From a bacterium (lineage in GTDB: Bacteria > Desulfobacterota > DSWW01), in the NCBI GenBank assembly GCA_028277985.1, contig JANQFG010000069.1, positions 1 to 64,000 of the forward strand: DNA of 64,000 bases, read 5' to 3'. The notes below the pieces were generated by a model. That model was not told the origin of the DNA, searched no databases, and saw nothing but the letters and a program-made list of their open reading frames with translations. Position numbers and translations under genes: made by a program. Below are positions 27,905 to 35,550 of the stretch, piece after piece. How positions within the stretch are numbered: the first letter of the stretch is position 1; every line of letters starts with the position of its first letter.

Positions 27905-27999
27905 ATGAACAGCCTGAAACGAACAAGATAAATCTATATTTATTAATAATTTATAGGAATATGTTAAAGTAAAATGTTGCTCGTTTTGTCCTCGAGCAT

Positions 28000-28521
28000 T
28001 CAGGGGTTCGCAGCCAGGTAATCACGGACGAACACATCCACCAGGGTGTTGATGGTCTGCCTCATTCGCACGTCCAGGTAGGTTGCGGGCGTGGTGGCGC
28101 CGAACCGGGTCTCGTCCCAGGTCGTCACGCTCGCCCGTTCCCCGGTAGAGTCGATCACACCTCCCTGTCTGAACTTGAGTTGTGCGGTGTACACGTACGC
28201 CAGAATGCCGTCCACCGTGGGATGGGATATGGAGATCACCGAAACGACCAGGAGAAGGTAAGGCCGGACGTTACCTGCGACCTTGATCCCGGCTTCCTGG
28301 AGAGTCTTCTCCGTGTCGGCTTTGAGTTGCGCTTCCGTGATGCCGAGCGCCTGGGCGCCTTCATCACCCAATCTGGCCTTGACGAGAACGTTCAAGGCCT
28401 TTACGCCGCGAAGCGTGTCCCTCTCCGCCGATGTGGCTGAGAGCGAGGGTTCAGGCAAGGCGATTACCGCAAGGGCCAGCAGAATCGGAACAAGAAAAAG
28501 CGGATTTGTTCTGTCCTTCAT
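28000..28521 (-). CDS. secreted protein of unknown function
   Basis: The 173-residue product has a signal peptide (PLFLVPILLALAVIALPEPSLSA) and a mature domain with an alpha/beta pattern (EKTLQEAGIKVAGNVRPYLLLVVSVISIS), ending near VDVFVRDYLAANP. I do not recognise the family. Start ATG 28521 is chosen because AAAGGGG precedes it; the earlier ATG 28536 lacks one. It converges with the flavoprotein gene across an AT-rich gap (27925-27985). Confidence 0.65.
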   Translation of the reverse strand: MKDRTNPLFLVPILLALAVIALPEPSLSATSAERDTLRGVKALNVLVKARLGDEGAQALGITEAQLKADTEKTLQEAGIKVAGNVRPYLLLVVSVISISHPTVDGILAYVYTAQLKFRQGGVIDSTGERASVTTWDETRFGATTPATYLDVRMRQTINTLVDVFVRDYLAANP

Positions 28522-28939
28522 GACATCCCCTTTCATGGTTCCAGGAACCCGTCATTTCTTATCGAGTAGACTGCATCTCGAACCGTACATCTTGAATCTA
28601 ATAATCGAGGGCGACCGCTCACCCGAAATGTGCCGGTCAAGACTCTCACCCTGGCCGCCAGTCCCTCCCCCCGGGCTGGCGGCCTCTGTTTTTGGCGCCC
28701 GCGCCGTGAGCCCCAGGTGCCGTATCCAGCCTTCTTGGGGTCAGGTCGTCATTCTACACCGGAATCTTGAATTTCGCAGCAAGTCCTCCATCGGCGATTC
28801 CCCCTCCTGCCCCGTGGCGATCCCTGTCCGACCGAATCCGAAGTGAGCCCGGTCACATCCTAAAATATATGAAAGTGTATTGGAATATGCATCGATGAGA
28901 ATCCGCATCGATGTTCACATAGCAGAGGAGGCTGGGAAC
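28522..28939. other. intergenic region with palindrome and terminator-like hairpin
   Basis: Contents: a perfect 13-bp palindrome GGTTCC-A-GGAACC at 28537-28549, 16 bases before the minus-strand gene (operator candidate); and a hairpin GCCGCCAG/CTGGCGGC with T-run at 28654-28693 on the plus strand, with no plus-strand gene directly before it. GCATCGATG occurs twice close together near 28890. AGGAGG before 28940 is the next gene's ribosome site. Confidence 0.55.
28654..28693 (+). terminator. orphan rho-independent terminator-like hairpin
   Basis: An 8-bp perfect stem GCCGCCAG (28654-28661) / CTGGCGGC (28676-28683) with a 14-base loop, followed by CTCTGTTTTT. The T-run points plus, but no annotated plus-strand gene ends here; it could end an antisense or small RNA. 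Confidence 0.5.
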
Positions 28940-29425
28940 ATGAAATCGATTGCAGTGGTATCCGCCTCGGTAGGACTTCTTCTCCTGTTCGGCTCTTTCT
29001 CGCATCTTTCCAGTGGAGATAGCGATGTGATCGACCGTATCACGGCGGACCTGAGCATCCGTGGTCCGATCGAAGAGGGCACGGAAGGCAAGTGTACCGG
29101 GAACATTCATTTTGGAAACTGTCTCGAATATCAGGAGAGAAGCTATGTGACCCATCCGGACAAGCTGCATGTCATGGAGGCGAAGCAGGAAGCAGGGGCA
29201 AGCAAGGGAGAAATCGAGTATTCCTTTGACTGCCATATGAAGAAGAAGAGCTTCGTGCCGAAAGGCAGCTCCCATGCCAAGTCCATGCATCACAAATCCT
29301 CCGGGGTCGTCAAGGCGGATTATGTCTATGCCCTGGATACCCTTACACTGAGCAATATACGGAAAGAGGGTGCCGGAGGCCGGTGCGGCAGTGCCATCGT
29401 GGACAGGATGGATGATCACAGCTAG
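28940..29425 (+). CDS. secreted protein of unknown function
   Basis: The 161-residue product has a signal peptide (SIAVVSASVGLLLLFGSFSH) and five Cys in the mature part (C in KCTGNIHFGNC, FDCHMKKK, GGRCG), suggesting disulfides; many His, Lys and Asp. The start ATG 28940 follows GAGGAGGCTGGGAAC. I see no family match. Standing alone in front of the cold-shock gene, it may be an independent transcript. Confidence 0.6.
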   Translation: MKSIAVVSASVGLLLLFGSFSHLSSGDSDVIDRITADLSIRGPIEEGTEGKCTGNIHFGNCLEYQERSYVTHPDKLHVMEAKQEAGASKGEIEYSFDCHMKKKSFVPKGSSHAKSMHHKSSGVVKADYVYALDTLTLSNIRKEGAGGRCGSAIVDRMDDHS

Positions 29426-29587
29426 ACGGACTTGCTGATACAAGATTTAATAGAATTAGCTATTTAATAGAAATAGTTAAAGTTAATCCTTGAAATGGGG
29501 AGTCCGGGTAGGTTCGCCTGGGACGTTGCGTGCGGGGCGATTTCCCTTGGGTAGAGGTGGGCCTCTGGGCAGTCGCCCGGCTGACTG

Positions 29588-29617
29588 TTGACAGGAAGAG
29601 CTGCAGTACGCTATTAT
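29588..29617 (+). promoter_or_regulatory. sigma-70 promoter of cold-shock gene
   Basis: TTGACA at 29588-29593, 18-base spacer, TATTAT at 29612-29617: near-consensus. Predicted start about 29624. Confidence 0.75.
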
Positions 29618-29661
29618 GAAATTTCTAATTGGGTGAGTTCTGTTTGGTAGGCGTAAGGTAG

Positions 29662-29695
29662 CCGCTCAGATTGTACTTATCTGGGCGGTTTTTTT
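29662..29695 (+). terminator. terminator-like hairpin in the cold-shock leader
   Basis: Stem CCGCTCAGAT (29662-29671) with ATCTGGGCGG (29679-29688), one G-T pair, 7-base loop, then TTTTTTT. It sits between the promoter and the ATG at 29760, so it may act as an attenuator, or end a ~70-base small RNA. Confidence 0.7.
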
Positions 29696-29759
29696 ATGTG
29701 GGAAATAAACGGAACTTCACGAGCATTCGTTCAATGTGTACCAGGAGGTTTAAAAGAAC

Positions 29760-29966
29760 ATGGAGAAAGAAAAAGGAACCGTCAAATGGTTCAATGAGAG
29801 AAAAGGTTATGGCTTCATCGCTCGTGAATCCGGTGGTGATGTATTTGTCCACTACAACGAGATCAAGGGTGAAGGGTTCAGGACTCTGAACGAAGGGGAC
29901 CAGGTGGAGTTCGTGGTTACCCAGGGTCAGAAAGGACCCGCAGCCAGTGATGTCTGCGTAGTTTAG
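29760..29966 (+). CDS. csp: cold-shock domain protein
   Basis: A 68-residue CspA-type protein with both RNA-binding motifs: RNP1 KGYGFIAR and RNP2 VFVHYNEI, preceded by [10 protein letters not shown]. It is an RNA chaperone that melts structured mRNA. ATG 29760 follows AGGAGG. A near-consensus promoter, a ~135-base leader with a terminator-like hairpin, and a strong terminator right after make this a monocistronic unit. The long structured leader fits cold regulation, as known for cspA, though a T-tailed hairpin there is unusual. Confidence 0.93.
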   Translation: MEKEKGTVKWFNERKGYGFIARESGGDVFVHYNEIKGEGFRTLNEGDQVEFVVTQGQKGPAASDVCVV

Positions 29967-29989
29967 TATAAGAAGAACGTACAGCTCAG

Positions 29990-30037
29990 GCCCCCGTGCC
30001 GTCTCCTTTCCCAAGGCGGCACGGGGGCTTTTTTTTT
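29990..30037 (+). terminator. rho-independent terminator of the cold-shock gene
   Basis: Perfect 12-bp stem GCCCCCGTGCCG / CGGCACGGGGGC, a 15-base loop and nine T. It abuts the stop of the convergent acyl-CoA dehydrogenase gene (30040) and may also help end that transcript. Confidence 0.92.
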
Positions 30038-30039
30038 AA

Positions 30040-31185
30040 TCAGATCTGAAGAGTCTTGGAGATGATTTCCTTCATGATCTCGGTCGTGCCCCCGCCGATG
30101 CTCAAGATGCGGGAGTCCCGGTAGAGCCTCTCCACGAGGTACTCCCGTGCATACCCGTACCCGCCGTGGATCTGTACCGCATCGTAGACCACCTGATCGC
30201 ATACTTCACAGGCGAAGTTCTTGGCCATGGAGACTTCGGTCACAACGTTCCGGCCGGCCTGCATCTTGGCTGCCACGCGGTAGTTGAACTCGCGGGCCAC
30301 CTCGATCTTGGTGGCCATGTCGACCAGCTTGTGGCGGGTCACTTGAAATCCGGTCAGGGACTTTCCAAAGGCCTGTCTTTCCTTTGCGTACTTCACGCTC
30401 TCCTCGTAAGCCATCTGTGCGACTTCGGCGGCCTCGACGGCCATCACGAGGCGCTCCCACTGGAAGTTCTCCATGATTCCGTAGAATCCCTTGCCTTCCT
30501 CGCCGAGCCGGTTCGCCACGGGAACCCGGCAATCCTGGAAGGCCAGCTCTCCGGTGTCTGAAGCGTGCCAGCCCATCTTGCGGATCTTCCGGGACACCTG
30601 GAAGCCCGGTGTGTCGGTCTCGATGACGAGGATGCTGATCCCACCGTAGCCCTCTCCCCCTGTCCTCACGGCCGTGGTAAGGAAGTCCGCGCGGCACCCG
30701 CTCGAGATGAATGTCTTGGCGCCGTTGACCACGTACTCGTCCCCGTCTCGGACCGCCCGGGTCCGGATGTTCGCAACATCCGAGCCCGCGTCCGGCTCGG
30801 TGATGGCGAGGGCGGCAATCTTGTCGCCTGCGAGCACGGGTGGGATGAATCGCTTCTTCTGTTCGTCCGTGCCCATGTTCAGGATCGGGGGCAGGGCGAT
30901 GGCGTGGGAGCCGAGACTCGCCACGAGACCCACGGAGCGGGATCTTACGAATTCCTCCATGAAGACAACCTTGAGGAATACATCAGCTGTGGGCGTGCCC
31001 CCGTACTCTTCCGGGTAACCGAGCCCGGTGAGCCCTGCCTCGGCGACCTTCTTGTAGAGCTCCCTGGGGAATTCCTCCTTGTCCTCCCATTCGTCGATGT
31101 AGGGGTGGACCTCCCGCTCCATAAAGGTCCGGATACTCTGGCGCAGGATGTTGTGGGTTTCTCCGAAGTACTCCTGAAAGCTCAT
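30040..31185 (-). CDS. acyl-CoA dehydrogenase (long-chain/isovaleryl-like active site)
   Basis: A 381-residue flavoprotein that removes two hydrogens from acyl-CoA. Family marks: ITEPDAGSDVANIRTRA (FAD/substrate), ARGxx helix region AYEESVKYAKERQAFGK, and QIHGGYGYAREYLVERLYRD near the end. The classic catalytic Glu motif (YEGT) is replaced by IGGGTTEI, as in long-chain and isovaleryl-type enzymes, where the base sits in another helix. ATG 31185 follows GAGGAGAGGAACC. Heads the downstream end of an operon with enoyl-CoA hydratase (11 bases), NMO-like (15 bases) and FadH-like genes. Confidence 0.92.
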   Translation of the reverse strand: MSFQEYFGETHNILRQSIRTFMEREVHPYIDEWEDKEEFPRELYKKVAEAGLTGLGYPEEYGGTPTADVFLKVVFMEEFVRSRSVGLVASLGSHAIALPPILNMGTDEQKKRFIPPVLAGDKIAALAITEPDAGSDVANIRTRAVRDGDEYVVNGAKTFISSGCRADFLTTAVRTGGEGYGGISILVIETDTPGFQVSRKIRKMGWHASDTGELAFQDCRVPVANRLGEEGKGFYGIMENFQWERLVMAVEAAEVAQMAYEESVKYAKERQAFGKSLTGFQVTRHKLVDMATKIEVAREFNYRVAAKMQAGRNVVTEVSMAKNFACEVCDQVVYDAVQIHGGYGYAREYLVERLYRDSRILSIGGGTTEIMKEIISKTLQI

Positions 31186-31196
31186 GGTTCCTCTCC

Positions 31197-31973
31197 TCAT
31201 TTCTTTGCCGGCTTCAGGCCCCCGCTCAGCACGAGATAGACCTGGTTGCGGTCCTCCACCTTGACCGCATCTTCCAGGCTGCTCAGGTTGAGGCCGGCGT
31301 TCAGCGCATCCTTTGTGAGTCGCAGGCCGAGCTTGGTCTTGGAGACCATGGTGTTGGCCATCTCCAGGGCCGCCGGCATCAGCTCGTCCCTCGAGTAGAG
31401 ATGATTTACCAGCCCGATCCGGTAGGCCTCTTCCGAATGAACCTGGGCCCCGGTGAGGCACATCTCCGCGGCCCGTCCCCATCCCACGATGCGCCAGAGA
31501 AAATAGCTGGATCCGACGTCCGCCCCTCCGAGCCCGATGTTGATGTACTGCGCGCAGAACATGGCGTCTGGGGTGGCCAGGCGAACATCTGCCGCCGATG
31601 CGAAGGCGAGCCCCCCGCCCATGGCCGGGCCGTGGATCGCGGCGATGATCGGCTGCGGGCATGTGCGCATCAGACGGATGACCGAAGACCATCGCTTCTG
31701 GATGTTGTATGCGTACTCCGGAATCGATGTGTCCGCCGAGAGGTCGCCGAACCCCTCTGTCGCCTCCTTCACGTCCACGCCGGAACAGAATCCTTTCTCG
31801 CCTGCCCCTCGCAGGACGATGACCCGGACGGCCGTGTCTTCCTGCCGCTCCTGCCAGAACTGGTGGAGCTCCTCGAGCATCCGGCCGTTGACCGCGTTCA
31901 CCTTCTCCGGCCGGTTGAGGGTGAGAATGCCGATCTCTCCTTCCACTTCGTACAGAAAATGTTCAGCACCCAT
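31197..31973 (-). CDS. enoyl-CoA hydratase/isomerase family protein
   Basis: A 258-residue crotonase-fold protein. The oxyanion-hole regions are visible (GFCSGVDV and GPAMGGGLAFA). The position of the two catalytic Glu of classical hydratases reads AQYINIGLGGADVGSSYFLW, with Asp in the second place and no clear first Glu, so hydratase, isomerase or another crotonase reaction is possible. It follows the usual order after acyl-CoA dehydrogenase. Located 11 bases from it in the operon. Confidence 0.88.
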   Translation of the reverse strand: MGAEHFLYEVEGEIGILTLNRPEKVNAVNGRMLEELHQFWQERQEDTAVRVIVLRGAGEKGFCSGVDVKEATEGFGDLSADTSIPEYAYNIQKRWSSVIRLMRTCPQPIIAAIHGPAMGGGLAFASAADVRLATPDAMFCAQYINIGLGGADVGSSYFLWRIVGWGRAAEMCLTGAQVHSEEAYRIGLVNHLYSRDELMPAALEMANTMVSKTKLGLRLTKDALNAGLNLSSLEDAVKVEDRNQVYLVLSGGLKPAKK

Positions 31974-31988
31974 CCTTGTCTCCTCCTG

Positions 31989-33146
31989 TCACGGCTTGGC
32001 CGTGACTTCTTCCGGCAGTCTGCGGGCCAGAATGTCCACCGCCTCTTCCACCATGTCCTTGAGAATATCCCCCGCCGGCTTGATCTCATTGATGAGGCCG
32101 GAAACCTGTCCGGCAAAGGGGCCCACGTATTCGAACTTCTGGGCTTGAATGAACATCTCCACCATTCCCGAGGCGAAGAGAACCTGGAGAGGAAAGGGCA
32201 GGGGCTCGAGGCCGGATGTTTCCCACAGGTCGTGGAAACGGTTGTAGGTGGCCCTGGAGGTCTTGCCCGTGTAGAGGTAGGTCCTCCGGGTATCCTCGTC
32301 GGAGGCCCTTACGATCGCATCCTTCTGAACGTCCATGAGGCCGCCCTCGTGGGATGCGAGGAATCGTGTTCCCACCCAGACGCCCACGCATCCGACCGCA
32401 AGAGCTGCGGCAAGGCCGCGGCCGTCGCCTATCCCCCCCGCAGCCAGTACAGGCGTGGGCGCTGCTATGTCGACCGCCTGCGGCCACAGGGCGAGTGACC
32501 CGACGCGGCCCGTGTGGCCTCCGCCTTCGTGTCCCTGCGCCACGACCAGATCCACCCCGGATTCGGCGATCCTTTGCGCATTCTTCGTGTTGCCGGAGAT
32601 TCCGAGCACCTTCATGCCGGCCGCATGGGCGTCCTTGACCATGAAGCCGGGATTGCCCAGGCCGGCGCAGAAGAGCGGCACCTTTTCCTCGATGCAGGCC
32701 TTCACTGCCGCGTGGGGACGGACGGTCGTAGAGCCGGTGTTCACCATGACATCGATGTCCGGCAACCCCATCTCGTCCTTCACCTTCAGCATCCAATCGT
32801 AGTGCGACTTGGGAAGGGTCTTCAGGACATCCGTCAGGGGGATCTCCAGGGGCCCGTCGAGGTCCCGGTCTCCGTCACTCACCGTAGAGCTGGGCAGCAG
32901 GAGGTCCACTCCGAAGGGCTTGTCGGTCTGCTTCCGTATCTCGCGAATCGCCTCTACCATCTGGTCGATGGTAAAGCCCGCGGCCCCGAGCACACCCAGC
33001 CCTCCCGCTTCCGAGACGGCGACCACCAGGTCGACCGTTGCACCCGTCTTTTCACCCACCAGGCTCGGTCCCATCCCGGCACTCAGTACCGGGTATTCGA
33101 TGCCCAGCATGTCACACAGCTTGGTTCGCAAAACCGGTCTGCCCAT
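31989..33146 (-). CDS. nitronate monooxygenase (2-nitropropane dioxygenase)-like FMN protein
   Basis: A 385-residue TIM-barrel FMN protein. FMN-binding AAGGIGDGRGLAAALAVG and GTRFLASHEGG are clear, and the catalytic His is kept in QGHEGGGHTG. Members oxidise nitronates, but many in anaerobe beta-oxidation operons are thought to be enoyl-CoA reductase-like; so the true reaction here is open. 15 bases upstream of the hydratase gene, in the same operon. Confidence 0.85.
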   Translation of the reverse strand: MGRPVLRTKLCDMLGIEYPVLSAGMGPSLVGEKTGATVDLVVAVSEAGGLGVLGAAGFTIDQMVEAIREIRKQTDKPFGVDLLLPSSTVSDGDRDLDGPLEIPLTDVLKTLPKSHYDWMLKVKDEMGLPDIDVMVNTGSTTVRPHAAVKACIEEKVPLFCAGLGNPGFMVKDAHAAGMKVLGISGNTKNAQRIAESGVDLVVAQGHEGGGHTGRVGSLALWPQAVDIAAPTPVLAAGGIGDGRGLAAALAVGCVGVWVGTRFLASHEGGLMDVQKDAIVRASDEDTRRTYLYTGKTSRATYNRFHDLWETSGLEPLPFPLQVLFASGMVEMFIQAQKFEYVGPFAGQVSGLINEIKPAGDILKDMVEEAVDILARRLPEEVTAKP

Positions 33147-33275
33147 GTCGGCTCTCCTCTGTAGAGGGGAATGAAGGATGAGTCAGAAAAATACCACCTC
33201 CACGGTCTTCCGTCGAGGGCGGCGCCCCACGAAGGGAGTCGAGTGCGGTATTTTCTAGAATGGGTGGGTCGGCTC

Positions 33276-35288
33276 TCAGATGCGTCTTGCTGCCGAGCCG
33301 GCGTCTTCCATGGCGCCGTGGATTTCCCGGATGTTTCTCGCATCCCCGATGGCTGCGACTTCGATGCCCTTCTCCTCGAGCGCGGCGACCAGTGCGTTGT
33401 TCGATTTACGTCCGAGCGAAATGACGAGGGTGTCCACCTGGATTTTGATTTCCTCCTCCCCCTCTTCCTTCTTCCGCTTGAGCGTTACCCAGCCGTCGTC
33501 GTCCACAGCCACGAGCTCGGATCCCTTGAGCAGCTGGATATCCAGCCTTTCCTTCATGGCGAGATCCACATCCGGGTCCAGTTTCCGCATCAGGTACTGC
33601 CGCCGGATCGCGGAAGACAGGTTCGAGGCCACTGCGCTTCCCTTGCCCGCCAGGGTGACGTCGTGTCCCTCCTCGTAGAGCGCGAGGGCCAGTTCGGCAC
33701 CATAGCCGAGACCGTACACCATGACTCGCCTTCCGAGCTTGAACTTGTTTTCCAGGGCATCCACGTGGGTGATCACGAAGGGCTTGCCCCGGGCGTGCTC
33801 CGGAATGGTCATCTCTGCGCCGCAGGCAACGAGCACCGTGTCTGGCTCGAGAGCGGCAATGTTCTCCACCGTCGCCTCCACCTCTGTCCTTACATCCACG
33901 CCCAGGCGTTTCAGCTCGTGGTTGTGATACTGGCTCAGGTTGCGGAATTCGTGCATGAGGTTGGTGTTGCCCAGGATGCGGACCGTTCCGCCCGTGAAGT
34001 AGCGCTTCTCGAGAACGATCACTTCGTGTCCCCGCTCTGCCGCGAGCCTTGCGGCCTCCATCCCGGCCGGTCCCGCCCCGGCGATGACGACCCTCTTCTT
34101 CTGCTCCGCAGGCTTGAGCTCGTTGAACAGCTCATTGCCCAGCTCCGGGTTGACCGTGCAGGGGATGCAGACCGTGGCTCCGTTCGTTTGCAGGCAGCCG
34201 AGGCAGCGCCTCGTCTCCTCGGCCCGCCCATCGAAGAACTTCTTCGGGGTCTCGCTGTCCGCAAAGATCTGGCGCCCCATGTAGACGATGTCGCAATCGC
34301 CCTGCTGCAGATGGAACTCGGCCCGCTGCATGTCATTGATCCTGCCCACGCCGATGACCGGCACGGGTACGATCTTCTTGAGCAGCCTCGCGAGATACAT
34401 GAAATAGCCCCTTCGGTAGTAAAGTGAAGGGAACATTCCGTCCGGCACGTGCTGGACCGATCCCATGGAAACGTCGAAGCAATCGATCCCCGCCTCGACG
34501 AGCCTGGGAACGATGAATTTCGTGTAGTCCTCGACCGAGTTGCCCAGATCCCCGAGCATCTCGTCCACCGAGAGCCGGATCAGTATGGGGTAGTCGTCTC
34601 CCACGGCCTTCCGCGTCTCCTCGACGATTTCGAGACAGAAGCGCATCCTGCGTTCCAGGCTGCCGCCGTACCTGTCGGTGCGCAGGTTGTAGAAGGGCGA
34701 AAGGAAGTTGCCCACGAGCACCGCATGGGCCCCGTGAATCTCCACCGAGTCGTATCCCACCCGCTTGGCCCTTGCGGCCGACTCGGCGAACTCCATCACG
34801 GTCTGGCGCACCTTCTCCGTGCTCATGGCCTCGCCCTGGTAGTTCGGATCCTTCAGGATGTCGAGGCCGGAGATGGGCATCCAGGGGCGTTCTGCGTAGT
34901 GGGGCGGTGTGGGCAGCTGGGGCATGAAGTCCGGAAAGAGCATCCTGGCCGTTACGGCCATGAGCCCCCCGTGGGCAAGCTGGATGCTCGCGTGGCAGTC
35001 GTAGGAGTGGATGAGATCCACGAGCTTCCTGTGCGACTCCGCCCGCTCGTCTTCGTGTATGGTCACCTGAGGCATGAACTCCAGGAACTGGTCGGGGCTC
35101 ACGTTGGTCCCCTCGACCATGCAGAATCCGACGTCGCCCTTGATCCTGGCCTCGTACCAGGCCAGGGCCCTTTCGCCGATCCTGCCGTCGTCGGCCACCA
35201 TACTGACCATGGGCGCGTATGCGATCCGATTCCGTATGCGCCGGCCCTTGATTTCGATCGGTTGCTGCAGCAAAAGATCCTTCGGCAT
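33276..35288 (-). CDS. 2,4-dienoyl-CoA reductase-like NADH:flavin oxidoreductase
   Basis: A 670-residue FadH/OYE-family protein. N-terminal FMN TIM barrel (about 1-340: IEIKGRRIRNRIAYAPM, VEIHGAHAVLVGNFLSP), then a 4Fe-4S cluster region (RRCLGCLQ...TVCIPCTVN), then an FAD/NAD domain with GAGPAGMEAARLAAERG and VMVYGLGYGAELAL. Reduces conjugated double bonds of dienoyl-CoA or similar enoates with NAD(P)H. GGAGGACCTCAAAATG sets the start. It leads the operon with NMO-like, hydratase and dehydrogenase genes; an inverted repeat TCGAA/TTCGA (35341-35360) is upstream. Confidence 0.9.
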   Translation of the reverse strand: MPKDLLLQQPIEIKGRRIRNRIAYAPMVSMVADDGRIGERALAWYEARIKGDVGFCMVEGTNVSPDQFLEFMPQVTIHEDERAESHRKLVDLIHSYDCHASIQLAHGGLMAVTARMLFPDFMPQLPTPPHYAERPWMPISGLDILKDPNYQGEAMSTEKVRQTVMEFAESAARAKRVGYDSVEIHGAHAVLVGNFLSPFYNLRTDRYGGSLERRMRFCLEIVEETRKAVGDDYPILIRLSVDEMLGDLGNSVEDYTKFIVPRLVEAGIDCFDVSMGSVQHVPDGMFPSLYYRRGYFMYLARLLKKIVPVPVIGVGRINDMQRAEFHLQQGDCDIVYMGRQIFADSETPKKFFDGRAEETRRCLGCLQTNGATVCIPCTVNPELGNELFNELKPAEQKKRVVIAGAGPAGMEAARLAAERGHEVIVLEKRYFTGGTVRILGNTNLMHEFRNLSQYHNHELKRLGVDVRTEVEATVENIAALEPDTVLVACGAEMTIPEHARGKPFVITHVDALENKFKLGRRVMVYGLGYGAELALALYEEGHDVTLAGKGSAVASNLSSAIRRQYLMRKLDPDVDLAMKERLDIQLLKGSELVAVDDDGWVTLKRKKEEGEEEIKIQVDTLVISLGRKSNNALVAALEEKGIEVAAIGDARNIREIHGAMEDAGSAARRI

Positions 35289-35550
35289 TTTGAGGTCCTC
35301 CAGGCCCTGGGGTGAATGAGTCGATCAACAATTACTATAATCGAATAATACCGGATTCGAAGTATAGTGAATTTGTAACAAGATCGCCGGCCCATGTCAA
35401 GCGGTTTTGCATCGGTGCCTGCGCCATCCCGACGAAGCCGAAGATCCCGCGGGCCCGGGTGTGGAGGGATTCCTGCGGAAGCCTGGACCCGCAACGGCCA
35501 AGATGGGCGGGAAGGATCCGCGCGTCAAGAGCTATCGGAATCGAAAGTCC

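Larger units (their letters stand above)
29426..29759 (+). other. cold-shock gene promoter and leader region
   Basis: The first ~160 bases hold nothing I recognise. A strong promoter follows at 29588-29617, giving a predicted leader of about 135 bases before the cold-shock ATG, which contains a terminator-like hairpin (29662-29695). AGGAGG at about 29742-29747 is the ribosome site. Confidence 0.6.
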
